DNA of 61,167 nt from Lachnospiraceae bacterium (GCA_030523345.1 JAUNIR010000005.1:1-61167); one strand, 5' to 3'; shown: positions 8,466-17,550, counted from the first letter of the stretch. Made by a program: numbers and translations. Notes: generated from the sequence alone by a model not told the origin.

Positions 8466-9242
8466 TTATTCTGTCTCTACTTCAAAATCCACGACCGTAT
8501 CTTGTATCTCCTCGTCCTTCTGAAGTGTGAAGTTTCCTCCTTCTCCCTTATAATTTTCCATATGTAAAACGCCCGAATAACCCTCGAGCTTAGGAAGAAG
8601 CAAACTTAACTCATTTATTTTTTCATCGATATATGCATCTGTACCTATATATATACGAACATTGCCATAATATAACGTTATATTTTCATCTTTATCAAAA
8701 TATATTCTATCTGTTGGTATATCATACTTTGTCAAAAGCTGTGTAATACTAAGTATTTTGGCAAATATAGTTTCATCAACTGCAGGAAGCTTTTCATGAA
8801 GAACTACATGATCAAAATCAAGTCCTGTAACAAATGGTATTCCAGGTGTTGTTTCTGTAGAACTTTCAACAGCAATACCCTCTCTGTCAAAGTATATATA
8901 ATGTCCTAGATATTCTATATATCCCGCTACAGCCTTTTCATAAACATCAATTCTAATATGATTAGGCGATATGATTTTGACATTCATCTTTTCAATAAAG
9001 GGAATATCTTTTACTGTTTTATTTTTATACTTTAAGTATAGATACACAGAATTCGTGCCATAAGGGCCATCCATTACTAGGTCTCTTATTTCAGCTGTAG
9101 AATAATGTTCGTTACCTTCAATATCCACTATTGATACATTACATTTTTCTCTGATAACAAGTATCGCCGCACATACAGCAATAAGAATTATCATAATAAT
9201 AATCATCCTGATAAGTATCTTTTTGAGCTTAGTCTTATCCAA
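8466..9242 (-). CDS. ftsQ: Cell division protein FtsQ/DivIB
   Basis: 258 aa. Short basic N-terminus, one membrane helix (about 11-29), then a POTRA domain (VSIVDIEGNEHYSTAEIRDL) and an FtsQ beta domain; the acidic end is QDTVVDFEVETE. It recruits and holds the division synthase complex outside the membrane. Start is TTG at 9240-9242 with AGGTGAT upstream. It follows ftsW with 8 bases between. Confidence 0.9.
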   Translation of the reverse strand: MDKTKLKKILIRMIIIMIILIAVCAAILVIREKCNVSIVDIEGNEHYSTAEIRDLVMDGPYGTNSVYLYLKYKNKTVKDIPFIEKMNVKIISPNHIRIDVYEKAVAGYIEYLGHYIYFDREGIAVESSTETTPGIPFVTGLDFDHVVLHEKLPAVDETIFAKILSITQLLTKYDIPTDRIYFDKDENITLYYGNVRIYIGTDAYIDEKINELSLLLPKLEGYSGVLHMENYKGEGGNFTLQKDEEIQDTVVDFEVETE

Positions 9243-9250
9243 TTGATCAC

Positions 9251-10411
9251 CTAATCTTTATCATATACTGTATTCTTGGCCACACTCAGTACTATTCCTA
9301 TTTCTATCAAGAGGAACACCACCGAGGATCCTCCAAAACTTATAAACGGAAGTGAAATACCCGTATTCGGAATCGTGTTCGTTACAACAGCCAGATTAAG
9401 AATAACCTGGATGGATATATGTGCCATAACGCCTACTGCAAGCATGGCGCCAAATAAATCTGTAGCATTAGATACAATTATCTGAATTCTCCATACGAGG
9501 ACAATAAAAAGGAAAATAATCAGCAATGCACCAAACAGTCCAAGTTCTTCGCAAATAATAGCAAAAATCATATCATTCTGTGCTTCTGGAACAAACTGTT
9601 TCTGAAGACTCATTCCAAGTCCTTTACCAAAAACACCTCCCGATCCAATTGCATACAATGCCTGCGTTGTCTGGAATGCAATTGACGACGCATATGCTTC
9701 AGGATATACCCACGCCCTTATACGCCCAAATCTATAAGATAACTCCTCCGTAAGTATACCTTGTGATACAAGGAACACAACCAGTGATGCAACAAGGATA
9801 CCAGAAAGCGCAATTATTACGTATGGTTTATATCCTGGCGTAGCCATATAAACCATTACCACACTAATTCCCATAATGATAAGCGCAGAACTCAGGTTAT
9901 CTGTAATCTGCCATACCATAATAGATATAATAGCCGCAGGGAAAAACATCGCTATAAGCCCGTTTAGACTAGCCATTCTTCTCGCACTCATTCTACAAAC
10001 CTTCGATGCCGAATATATAATAACTCCTACTTTCGCAACTTCTGCAGGCTGTAGAGATACACCAAGATCAAGCCATCTTCTAGCACCATTAGCTTCATAT
10101 CCTAAAGGAGTTAATACAAGAGCTATCAAAACAATCGATATGATATATGCTAAAAACGACCATTTATCAAGCCTGTGATAATCAACCATCATTACAGCAA
10201 ACATCGCCACAACACCAATAACAGTATTTTTAAGCTGATTCTTGATGTAATATGTTGAGTCGCCAAAAGTAAGGTTTGCGTCATAAGAGCTTACCGAATA
10301 GAGCATTACAAGTCCAATACACAATAAAAACAGTACCACTGTAAGCAATGTGTAGTCGAAATGCTGAACTCCTATCTGTTTAATTTTTTGCCTTCTTTTT
10401 CTTTGTGCCAT
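9251..10411 (-). CDS. ftsW: FtsW/SpoVE family peptidoglycan polymerase (SEDS)
   Basis: 386 aa with about ten membrane helices. SEDS proteins polymerise lipid II into glycan strands together with a class B PBP. The signature blocks are GARRWLDLG, the catalytic-region loop PEAQNDMIFAIICEELG and the C-terminal NTGISLPFISFGGSS. Position inside the dcw cluster between mraY and ftsQ argues for FtsW rather than RodA; SpoVE cannot be excluded. Start ATG with only a weak GAGAAC site, 12 bases after mraY. Confidence 0.92.
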   Translation of the reverse strand: MAQRKRRQKIKQIGVQHFDYTLLTVVLFLLCIGLVMLYSVSSYDANLTFGDSTYYIKNQLKNTVIGVVAMFAVMMVDYHRLDKWSFLAYIISIVLIALVLTPLGYEANGARRWLDLGVSLQPAEVAKVGVIIYSASKVCRMSARRMASLNGLIAMFFPAAIISIMVWQITDNLSSALIIMGISVVMVYMATPGYKPYVIIALSGILVASLVVFLVSQGILTEELSYRFGRIRAWVYPEAYASSIAFQTTQALYAIGSGGVFGKGLGMSLQKQFVPEAQNDMIFAIICEELGLFGALLIIFLFIVLVWRIQIIVSNATDLFGAMLAVGVMAHISIQVILNLAVVTNTIPNTGISLPFISFGGSSVVFLLIEIGIVLSVAKNTVYDKD

Positions 10412-10423
10412 TAAGTTCTCGTT

Positions 10424-11392
10424 TTAATATGCTAAAAATCCAATTACTGCTGCAAATATAGAAATGATGGTAAATATCGTAACCACCTTAGTTTCTGACC
10501 AACCCGAAAGTTCAAAATGATGATGAATAGGGGCCATCTTAAAAACCCTCTTACCATGTGATATCTTAAAATATCCGACCTGCAATATTACCGACACACT
10601 TTCCAATACATATATAATTGCAACGATAATTACGTATATTGGCATATTAAGCATATACGCTGTTGCTATTACATATCCACCTAATGCTAATGATCCAGTG
10701 TCTCCCATAAACACCTTTGCCGGATTACAGTTGAATACTAAAAATCCAAGAAGTGCGCCTATCAGTGCAAGGCTTGTTGGCTCTAGTCCCATATTTTCAA
10801 TAACTGCCATAACTGCAAAGAACACTGCAATAACAACCGTAACTGAACTTGCCAAACCATCTACACCATCTGTTAAATTTGCTCCGTTTACTGTTCCTAA
10901 TACTGCGAAAATAAGCACTACATATGAAAACCATGAAAGGTCAAGCATATATCCCCCAGTAAAAGGAATTCTTAATAGCAAATTTACTCCCGATATTTTA
11001 GTCATATATATTGCAAAAATCACTGTTACCACAAGCTGAAGCACTATTTTCTGCCATGCTCTAAGTCCTAATGATCGCTTTAATACTACTTTTATATAGT
11101 CATCAATAAACCCAATAATACCAAAGCCAACTGTCATAAGAATAACAGGAATTGTATTAGAATATCTTGCACAAAAGATAATAGAACCACCTAAAAATCC
11201 AATAAGAATAATAAGACCGCCCATCGTAGGTGTTCCATTCTTTTTTAGATGTGATTCCGGGCCGTCATCCCTAACTGTTTGTCCAACCTTAAGTCTAAGC
11301 AAAAACGGTATCATCACTGGAGATAAGGCCACTGTAACTATGAAAGAAAGAAACAATGATATTATTACACTTTTGTCAAGATTTGCTAACAT
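10424..11392 (-). CDS. mraY: Phospho-MurNAc-pentapeptide transferase
   Basis: 322 aa, about ten membrane helices. It makes lipid I by moving phospho-MurNAc-pentapeptide onto undecaprenyl phosphate. The conserved Asp-rich blocks are DDGPESH, the NLTDGVDGL loop, FMGDTGSLALGG and APIHHHFEL. Start has GGGGGAG. It is 23 bases after the PBP gene and in the same unit. Confidence 0.96.
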   Translation of the reverse strand: MLANLDKSVIISLFLSFIVTVALSPVMIPFLLRLKVGQTVRDDGPESHLKKNGTPTMGGLIILIGFLGGSIIFCARYSNTIPVILMTVGFGIIGFIDDYIKVVLKRSLGLRAWQKIVLQLVVTVIFAIYMTKISGVNLLLRIPFTGGYMLDLSWFSYVVLIFAVLGTVNGANLTDGVDGLASSVTVVIAVFFAVMAVIENMGLEPTSLALIGALLGFLVFNCNPAKVFMGDTGSLALGGYVIATAYMLNMPIYVIIVAIIYVLESVSVILQVGYFKISHGKRVFKMAPIHHHFELSGWSETKVVTIFTIISIFAAVIGFLAY

Positions 11393-11415
11393 AAAACTCC
11401 CCCTTACTATCTATA

Positions 11416-13887
11416 CTATTCTGGCAAATCAGATACATTATTATTTATTAATTCACCTGTATTTGGATCTACAAGCTCACCTGAATTCGGATCAATTGCA
11501 TATCCTGTTTCCTTATCAATCTTTACTTCTACTGGCTTGTATTCTTCATCAAGAGTTTCAGAGTTTACCGGATTTCCTTTTTCATCCACAATCTGGATTA
11601 CAGATTCCTTTGACTCATCTGAATCTGGATTTTCAGATGGTTCACCTTCTTCTGTAGTCTCCTCCTCTACTTCTTCCTTTGATGAATCAGCAAATTCAAT
11701 TTGCTTTTCTCTAAGTTCTTCCGCTTCCTTCTCTGTAATCTCTTCTGTCTTTGGAACATTAAGATAAGGAAGTACTTCTGTTAAAATATCCTTTGTAAGA
11801 ACTGTTGCATACTTAGCCGATGCCTGAGCCGGAACATTAGGTCTATCGATTACTGTATAAATAACAAGTTCCGGATTCTCCGCTGGTGCAAATCCCATAA
11901 ACGAAACAATATATTCACCATTTCCTCGAGGTAACGTTTCTGCTGTACCAGTTTTTCCACCGATCATATAACCCGCCGGACGTGCCGATTTACCTGTACC
12001 CAAAGATACAACATTTACACACATTTCCTTAATCTTCTCAGATGTTTCTTCTGAAACTGTCTGTTTAAGGATTCTTGGCTCTATTTTTTCAATCGTTGCC
12101 CCATTAGAATCAAGTACTTCTGTAACAAGATGTGGCTGATAATACTTTCCGCCATTAATCAACGAGCAATAACCTGTCGCCATCTGAATCATTGTTACAT
12201 TAAATCCCTGTCCAAAAGATCCAATAGCAAGGTCTGTAGGAGTCATTCTCTTTTCGTCAAACACAAGCGTTTCTGTTCTTGCCTCACCAGTTAAATCAAC
12301 ATTCGTCTTGAGTCCGAAATTAAATAATTTATTATATTTCATATATAGCTCACGACCAAGATTTGCGCCCATTTTCATGAATGCAACGTTACATGACTGC
12401 TCCAAAGCACCAGAAAACGACAGAGGACCGTGACCTAAACGGTTATTACAGTGAATTTTGTGATCTCCAACCTCCAAAACGCCATTACATACATACGATT
12501 CATTTCCGTTAAATATGCCTTCTTCTAGACCTATAGCCATTGTGAACGGCTTCATTGTCGATCCTGGTTCATATGTTGAATTTATACAGAAGTTCTTCCA
12601 CAGAGAGTTGAAGGCTTCCATTTTAGCTTTTTCATATGCTTCTTCAAAAGTCTCCCCATTTGTATTAACCATAGAATCCGCTGCTGATGTTATACCAAGC
12701 GATGTTGGCTCTGTACTTTCTCCACCCTGTTCCTCTACATTGGCATTATCAGAATTGTCACCTTGTTCAGCGTTATCCTGTCCTTCAGTAACTGTCTCTA
12801 TACGTAAACTGTTACTGCTTGTACCCTCGTTGGTACTTTCGTTTGCTGTACCATCTTCATTGTTACCTTCACCATTTTCCTCATCAGAAAAGAGTTCTCC
12901 ATAGAACATTTCTCTTGTAAAATCAACCTTAATATTAGCCTCATCTCGCGGATTATTAAGGTCATAAACAGGATAACTGGCCATTGCCACCACTTCTCCT
13001 GTTTTAGGATTCATAATAATAACTCCCGTATTATTACTACCATTTCCTTCTCTATATTCGTTTTCATGTTCTTTGTTGAAAGCTAATATATGTTTTTCAA
13101 CAATACTCTGGATATTTACATCAATACTCGTCTTTAATGTATGTCCGTCTACGGCTGGTTTTACAGTTCTCTCAAGATTCTCATCGTCATTAAGGTATCC
13201 ATACTCTCTTCCCGAAGTACCATTTAATGTACTATTATAGAATTCCTCTAATCCGTAGGCACCCTCATTGTCACCCTGTACAAATCCTATAACATCGCAA
13301 GCTAAAGAATTATATGGATATGTTCTCATATAGTCTTCTTCCAGCCAAACTCCTGCCACATTAGGATAATTTTCCTTGTCATTTATTGCTTCCATAATTC
13401 CGCTAACAACATCATAGCTCTGTTTTTTTGCAATAACACGATACTGTGATCCCGGATTCTGCGATATGTAATTTCTAATTTCCTGTTCTGAGTATCTAAA
13501 TTTAATATTTGATGAGAAAAGAAGTGACAAAGTATCTTGAAGAAATTTTCCATCTTCTTGATTTAACTTCTTAGAATCAATGCAGACATTGTATACCTTC
13601 TGACTGACGGCAATTTTAGTACCATTTCTATCAATTATTTCACCACGTTTTGCAGGGAGAACGATGCTATCATATTCCTGCTGTGACAAAACCTGTCTCT
13701 TGTACTTTTCACCGTTGTCACGGCCAATATAGAAAATCTTAACGAATAATAATACAAAAATAAGTACTATTACTGCTAATAGTACGTTCAACTTCTGTAC
13801 CATATATTTGGAGATTCCGCTTCTAACAATTTCATTCCCTGCACGATCAGAATTATCGACAGGTCTTAGGCGTCTCCCTTTCGCCAT
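11416..13887 (-). CDS. Class B penicillin-binding protein (PBP2/SpoVD type) with acidic insertions
   Basis: 823 aa, longer than the family's ~580-730. A basic cytoplasmic tail and a membrane helix (about 30-52) anchor it. The dimerisation domain begins with LPAKRGEIIDRNGTKIA. The transpeptidase has STMK (Ser443, Lys446), SCN (Ser498) and KTGT (Lys645). An acidic Asn/Glu/Ser/Gly insertion of roughly 75 residues (about 333-405) lies before the catalytic serine. The C-terminus beyond about residue 715 is an acidic extension ending in repeats such as DPNSGELVDPNTGEL. I do not see a PASTA domain. It cross-links septal peptidoglycan with FtsW. Its start has AAGGGG; transcription probably restarts here, because a terminator separates it from ftsL. 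Confidence 0.92.
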   Translation of the reverse strand: MAKGRRLRPVDNSDRAGNEIVRSGISKYMVQKLNVLLAVIVLIFVLLFVKIFYIGRDNGEKYKRQVLSQQEYDSIVLPAKRGEIIDRNGTKIAVSQKVYNVCIDSKKLNQEDGKFLQDTLSLLFSSNIKFRYSEQEIRNYISQNPGSQYRVIAKKQSYDVVSGIMEAINDKENYPNVAGVWLEEDYMRTYPYNSLACDVIGFVQGDNEGAYGLEEFYNSTLNGTSGREYGYLNDDENLERTVKPAVDGHTLKTSIDVNIQSIVEKHILAFNKEHENEYREGNGSNNTGVIIMNPKTGEVVAMASYPVYDLNNPRDEANIKVDFTREMFYGELFSDEENGEGNNEDGTANESTNEGTSSNSLRIETVTEGQDNAEQGDNSDNANVEEQGGESTEPTSLGITSAADSMVNTNGETFEEAYEKAKMEAFNSLWKNFCINSTYEPGSTMKPFTMAIGLEEGIFNGNESYVCNGVLEVGDHKIHCNNRLGHGPLSFSGALEQSCNVAFMKMGANLGRELYMKYNKLFNFGLKTNVDLTGEARTETLVFDEKRMTPTDLAIGSFGQGFNVTMIQMATGYCSLINGGKYYQPHLVTEVLDSNGATIEKIEPRILKQTVSEETSEKIKEMCVNVVSLGTGKSARPAGYMIGGKTGTAETLPRGNGEYIVSFMGFAPAENPELVIYTVIDRPNVPAQASAKYATVLTKDILTEVLPYLNVPKTEEITEKEAEELREKQIEFADSSKEEVEEETTEEGEPSENPDSDESKESVIQIVDEKGNPVNSETLDEEYKPVEVKIDKETGYAIDPNSGELVDPNTGELINNNVSDLPE

Positions 13888-13965
13888 GATTTTCCCCTTA
13901 AAAACAATTTATAGTAAATAAATGTGCCCCTCAACACATATATTGTATATTTTACGACTTTTTTT

Positions 13966-13971
13966 ATTATA
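13966..13971 (-). promoter_or_regulatory. Possible -10 box of the pbp-mraY-ftsW-ftsQ unit
   Basis: A perfect TATAAT on the minus strand lies between the ftsL terminator and the PBP start, but no good -35 is present 17 bases upstream. A second candidate, TTGAGG near 13930, also lacks a strong partner. Confidence 0.3.
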
Positions 13972-13994
13972 TTACAATTGCAAATTTTATATAA

Positions 13995-14021
13995 AAATAG
14001 CGCCTATAATCGGCGCTATTT
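13995..14021 (-). terminator. Terminator between ftsL and the PBP gene
   Basis: Perfect 10-bp stem AAATAGCGCC/GGCGCTATTT (13995-14004 with 14012-14021), 7-base loop, followed on the minus strand by T-rich sequence. It ends the mraZ-rsmH-ftsL transcript. Confidence 0.85.
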
Positions 14022-14042
14022 CTAAAAATATTTCAATACAGA

Positions 14043-14570
14043 TTATTCTAATGATATGTACTGTCTCACATAATCAGTGTCATCACTTTCATATTTAACT
14101 ATCTGACTTTCGTCTGCATACTGCATAGATAAATCATTCATTGCAATCTTTTTAATATTTTCAAGATCTACAGCACCATTTATACGGTTCTCATAATCAT
14201 CATTTTCAGCTTTAATGCTGTTATACTCCGCTTCAAGCTTAGCAATTTTACCAAGGTCGTTCGTAATGCTTGATGTAAGATCAAGATAACTCATACAAAA
14301 ATAGCCAGCCACACACATCATAACAGTCAAAAATAATACATAACCAGCTGTAACAGTACTCTTCTTTTCATTGTTTCTCTTGATCTGTCCGCCTTCTACT
14401 GTACGGAAGTTATTTCTTCTATGTGTGCTAGGATTAGTCTTTGTAACTACATTACCGTATGTATACTGACCTCTCATCTGTCTTTTTTGATTTCTAGATT
14501 TAGTTCTTTCGCGTCTTTCTCTAACTGTCAAAAGTATACCCTCTCTTACATCCCTGTCTTTATGTCGCAT
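14043..14570 (-). CDS. ftsL: FtsL-like septum formation protein
   Basis: 175 aa. A long, very basic cytoplasmic region (about 1-75), one membrane helix (about 78-98), then a leucine-zipper-like coiled coil (LGKIAKLEAEYNSIKAENDDYENRI) and a conserved short tail. This is the bitopic FtsL/DivIC architecture, and the position between rsmH and the PBP agrees. It would bridge FtsQ and the synthase pair. The start is uncertain: ATG at 14568-14570 lies 7 bases after the rsmH stop; a TTG at 14591 inside rsmH has no ribosome-binding site. Confidence 0.8.
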   Translation of the reverse strand: MRHKDRDVREGILLTVRERRERTKSRNQKRQMRGQYTYGNVVTKTNPSTHRRNNFRTVEGGQIKRNNEKKSTVTAGYVLFLTVMMCVAGYFCMSYLDLTSSITNDLGKIAKLEAEYNSIKAENDDYENRINGAVDLENIKKIAMNDLSMQYADESQIVKYESDDTDYVRQYISLE

Positions 14571-14577
14571 CCTGCGA

Positions 14578-15510
14578 TCAGGCTCTTTCAAAAATTCGTA
14601 ATTTCGCGCTCTTGGATCTCGAATTATTTATAAGTTCTTCCTCCGAAGGAAGTATTGGTTTTCTTGTAACAATATTGCCCTTTGATTTTTTACCGCATAC
14701 ACACTTAGGAAAGTTCTTAGGGCATGTGCATGGATCCTGCGCCTCTTTAAATATATTTTTTACTATTCTGTCTTCTAGCGAATGGAAAGTGATTACGCAA
14801 ATTCTCCCTTGCGGATTAAGCATATCTATCATTTCCATTAAACTTTCTTTAAGAACTGTAAGTTCAGCGTTAAGTTCTATTCTAATTGCCTGAAATGTTT
14901 GCTTTGCAGGATGTCCTCCCTGCTTTCTGAACTTCATTGGGATTGCTGCTTTAACAATTTCAGCAAGCTCCGTTGTTGTCTCTATAGTTTTCTCTTCTCT
15001 GTATGCCACAATGTGTTTCGCAATATTTGCAGCAAACTTATCTTCCCCATAATCTCTTATGATTCTGAATAAATCATTTTGAGAATAATTATTTACTATA
15101 TCCCTCGCCGTAACCTGATTACGATTGTCCATCCTCATATCGAGGTTGGCTTCTTCCTTATATGAAAAGCCTCTTTCCACTGCATCAAGCTGATATGACG
15201 AAACGCCAAGATCAAGCATAATACCATCGACTTTTTCAATCCCTAAATTATTTAACTCCTCTTTCATGTTACGGTAATTAGATCTCACTATCGTAACATT
15301 ATTAAACTCCTTCAGCCTTTCGGTAGATGCCTTTATTGCATCTTCATCCTGATCAAATCCTATCAGCCTCCCCTGACTGCTAAGCCTTGATGCGATTTGA
15401 TAACTATGTCCAGCCCCTCCAAGTGTTCCATCAACATATATTCCCTCTTTGTTGATGTTAAGACCTTCTATAGTTTCTTCCAAAAGTACTGATACGTGAC
15501 TAAACTCCAT
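14578..15510 (-). CDS. rsmH: 16S rRNA m4C1402 methyltransferase RsmH (MraW)
   Basis: 310 aa, usual length. It methylates N4 of C1402 in 16S rRNA. The N-terminal [13 protein letters not shown] block, the SAM loop [11 protein letters not shown] and the [12 protein letters not shown] motif are clear; near the C-terminus are FHSLEDR and a short Cys cluster ([15 protein letters not shown]). Start has AGGGGAT. 15 bases separate it from mraZ. Confidence 0.96.
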   Translation of the reverse strand: MEFSHVSVLLEETIEGLNINKEGIYVDGTLGGAGHSYQIASRLSSQGRLIGFDQDEDAIKASTERLKEFNNVTIVRSNYRNMKEELNNLGIEKVDGIMLDLGVSSYQLDAVERGFSYKEEANLDMRMDNRNQVTARDIVNNYSQNDLFRIIRDYGEDKFAANIAKHIVAYREEKTIETTTELAEIVKAAIPMKFRKQGGHPAKQTFQAIRIELNAELTVLKESLMEMIDMLNPQGRICVITFHSLEDRIVKNIFKEAQDPCTCPKNFPKCVCGKKSKGNIVTRKPILPSEEELINNSRSKSAKLRIFERA

Positions 15511-15525
15511 TGCTTATCCCCTGTT

Positions 15526-15954
15526 CTAGAAGCCTAGCCCCAAATCTGCCAAGTGTTCAGAAACATCATCCATATCTTCGAAATCACTTGTTTCATCCCA
15601 TTTAGCCTTGTCCCAAACTTCGATGTGACCAATCATTCCAGCTGATACAACATCCTTCTCAAGTAATGCCCATTCACGTAAATTCGCTGGGATTACAATT
15701 CTTCCCTGTTTATCAACTTCGCCTTCAATTGCTCCAGCTACGATGAATCTAATCATCTTCTTAGCCTCAGCATTTCCAGGTAGTGCTCTGAGTTTTGAAA
15801 CATACTCATCCCATTCCTGTCTGTCATAAATAGACAGGCAATGTCCCACACCCCTTGTAATCATAAAGCCCTCCCCAAGAGCTTCACGAAACTTCTGTGG
15901 AACTATCATTCTACCTTTACTATCGATTGTGTGATTATATTCGCCTGTATACAT
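15526..15954 (-). CDS. mraZ: Transcriptional regulator MraZ
   Basis: 142 aa with two AbrB-like half repeats: YNHTIDSKGRMIVPQKFREAL near the start and EVDKQGRIVIPANLREWA in the middle. MraZ forms a ring-shaped oligomer that binds repeats ahead of its own gene and usually represses the dcw operon. The ATG lacks a good ribosome-binding site; the bases upstream are occupied by the operator repeats themselves, with GTGG as the only weak match. Confidence 0.95.
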   Translation of the reverse strand: MYTGEYNHTIDSKGRMIVPQKFREALGEGFMITRGVGHCLSIYDRQEWDEYVSKLRALPGNAEAKKMIRFIVAGAIEGEVDKQGRIVIPANLREWALLEKDVVSAGMIGHIEVWDKAKWDETSDFEDMDDVSEHLADLGLGF

Positions 15955-15960
15955 TAAATA

Positions 15961-16030
15961 TTACCACTTATCACCACTTGTCACCATCTATTGGTATTTT
16001 ATACCACTTTGATGGTAATTTCAACCACTT
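15961..16030 (-). promoter_or_regulatory. MraZ operator repeats overlapping the mraZ promoter
   Basis: On the plus strand CCACTT occurs at 15964 and 15974, as CCATCT at 15984, and again at 16004 and 16025, i.e. spacings of 10, 10, 20 and 21 bases. On the minus strand these are AAGTGG units in helical phase. The three tandem 10-base units fill the leader next to the start codon; the other two flank and overlap the promoter. Confidence 0.85.
15996..16024 (-). promoter_or_regulatory. Promoter of mraZ-rsmH-ftsL
   Basis: Minus strand TTGAAA (16019-16024), exactly 17 bases, then TAAAAT (15996-16001); each box matches consensus 5/6. Predicted start of transcription is about 35 bases before the mraZ codon. 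Confidence 0.75.
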
Positions 16031-16060
16031 TTTGCAATAAATTTGCCCATTTTTCGCATA

Positions 16061-16091
16061 AAAAAAGACGATAGTCAGAAAACTATCGTCT
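16061..16091 (-). terminator. Terminator of ychF
   Basis: Perfect 10-bp stem AGACGATAGT/ACTATCGTCT (16066-16075 with 16082-16091) followed on the minus strand by a seven-T run, separating ychF from the mraZ promoter. Confidence 0.9.
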
Positions 16092-16145
16092 TATTCACTA
16101 TTTCTTATTTATTATTCTTATTTTTAATAAAATTATGGGTAATCA

Positions 16146-17273
16146 TTACACGTTAAACAGGAATTCTATAATATCACCGTCATTTACGACGTACTCCTTA
16201 CCCTCAGTTCTCTGTTTTCCTTTAGCCTTAACTGCCTGATAATCGAAGCCTGCCTCATCTAAATCAGAATATGCAATAACTTGTGCTCTAATAAATCCTC
16301 TTTCAAAGTCAGAATGAATCTTTCCAGCTGCCTGAGGTGCCTTTGTTCCCTTCTTAATTGTCCAGGCTCTGCACTCTTTTTTACCATCTGTAAGATATGA
16401 AATAAGTCCTAGCAATGAATAACTCGCCTTAATAAGTCGGTCAAGTCCAGATTCATTGATTCCAAGTTCCTCCATAAACATTGCCTTTTCATCTTCGTCA
16501 AGCTCTGATAATTCTTCTTCAGTTTTTGCACAGATTGGAAGCACTGATGCTCCTTCAAGTTCTGCCTTTGCCTTGACTGTCTTATAATATTCTGACGCAT
16601 CAGGATCAGCCACACCATCATCATCCATATTACATGCATAGATAATTGGCTTTGCTGACAGTAATCCCATTTCCTTCATAGCAAGAGCTTGAATATCATT
16701 GCTTTCGTCATAATCAAAAGTACGCGCATTCTGGCCTGACTCAAGATGTGCCTTTACTTTTTCAAGAAAATCAGACTCTTCTCTAGCTTCTTTATTGCCA
16801 CCCTTGCCAGCCTTTAAAGCCTTCTGCAGTCTATTCTCAACCATATCGAGATCCGCAAAAATAAGCTCCATATCGATACATTCCATGTCGCCTGCAGGAT
16901 CAACTGCAACAGCCTTTGTCGCATCCTCTACAACGTGCATAATCTCATCATTATCAAAGCATCTAACAACATGTATAATTGCATCACATTCACGAATGTG
17001 TCCTAAAAACTTATTTCCAAGTCCTGCGCCCTTAGATGCTCCCTTAACAAGCCCCGCAATATCTGTAAATTCTACAACTGCTGGAGTCTTTTTATCTGTC
17101 TGCCAATAATCAGCAAGCTTATCAAGTCTTTCATCTGGAACTGCAACAATTCCGGTATTTGGTTCAATAGTACAGAATGGATAGTTAGCCGCCTGAGCAT
17201 TTGCCGTTCCTGTAATTGCGTTAAATAATGTAGACTTACCAACATTTGGTAATCCAACAATACCGAGTTTCAT
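16146..17273 (-). CDS. ychF: Redox-regulated ATPase YchF (Obg family)
   Basis: 375 aa. The P-loop is GLPNVGKSTLFNAITG, followed by NYPFCTIEPN (switch I) and DIAGLVKGASKGAGLGNKFL (switch II). The NxxE-type specificity motif gives the family its preference for ATP. A helical hairpin occupies about residues 130-200 and a C-terminal TGS-like domain ends with DGDIIEFLFNV. YchF binds ribosomes and has been linked to oxidative stress control. Start has GGGAGA. Confidence 0.95.
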   Translation of the reverse strand: MKLGIVGLPNVGKSTLFNAITGTANAQAANYPFCTIEPNTGIVAVPDERLDKLADYWQTDKKTPAVVEFTDIAGLVKGASKGAGLGNKFLGHIRECDAIIHVVRCFDNDEIMHVVEDATKAVAVDPAGDMECIDMELIFADLDMVENRLQKALKAGKGGNKEAREESDFLEKVKAHLESGQNARTFDYDESNDIQALAMKEMGLLSAKPIIYACNMDDDGVADPDASEYYKTVKAKAELEGASVLPICAKTEEELSELDEDEKAMFMEELGINESGLDRLIKASYSLLGLISYLTDGKKECRAWTIKKGTKAPQAAGKIHSDFERGFIRAQVIAYSDLDEAGFDYQAVKAKGKQRTEGKEYVVNDGDIIEFLFNV

Positions 17274-17393
17274 ATATGTCTCCCATCTCCTACATACCTA
17301 ATATCATTTTTTCATTCCAACATTAAATGCTATCATAGAAGTTAAAAATACTCAACAAATAACTTTACTTTCACATCAAATGCCCTGCGCCTA

Positions 17394-17549
17394 TTATTCT
17401 GCAGACTCTTCCTCTGAAGAACCTTCCTCTGAAGGTGTTTCCTCTGACTCAGTCTCCTGTGAAGCCGCATCTTCAGTTGTATCACCTGTTGTATCATTAT
17501 TTTCTTCAGCTGCTGCATCACTATCAGATGTATTGTCTTCAGAATACAT
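17394..17549 (-). CDS. Short acidic low-complexity frame after the C11 peptidase
   Basis: 51 codons starting MYSEDNTSDSDAAAEENNDT, wholly acidic, Ser, Thr and Gly. It begins 1 base past the peptidase stop in the +1 frame and has no ribosome-binding site. Its composition closely matches the last 60 residues of the peptidase, so it may be a shifted piece of the former tail rather than a gene of its own. Confidence 0.3.
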   Translation of the reverse strand: MYSEDNTSDSDAAAEENNDTTGDTTEDAASQETESEETPSEEGSSEEESAE

Positions 17550-17550
17550 A

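Noticed and set aside
14571..14591. TTG start for ftsL inside rsmH
   Set aside because: No ribosome-binding site; ATG at 14570 is close to the rsmH stop and more likely.
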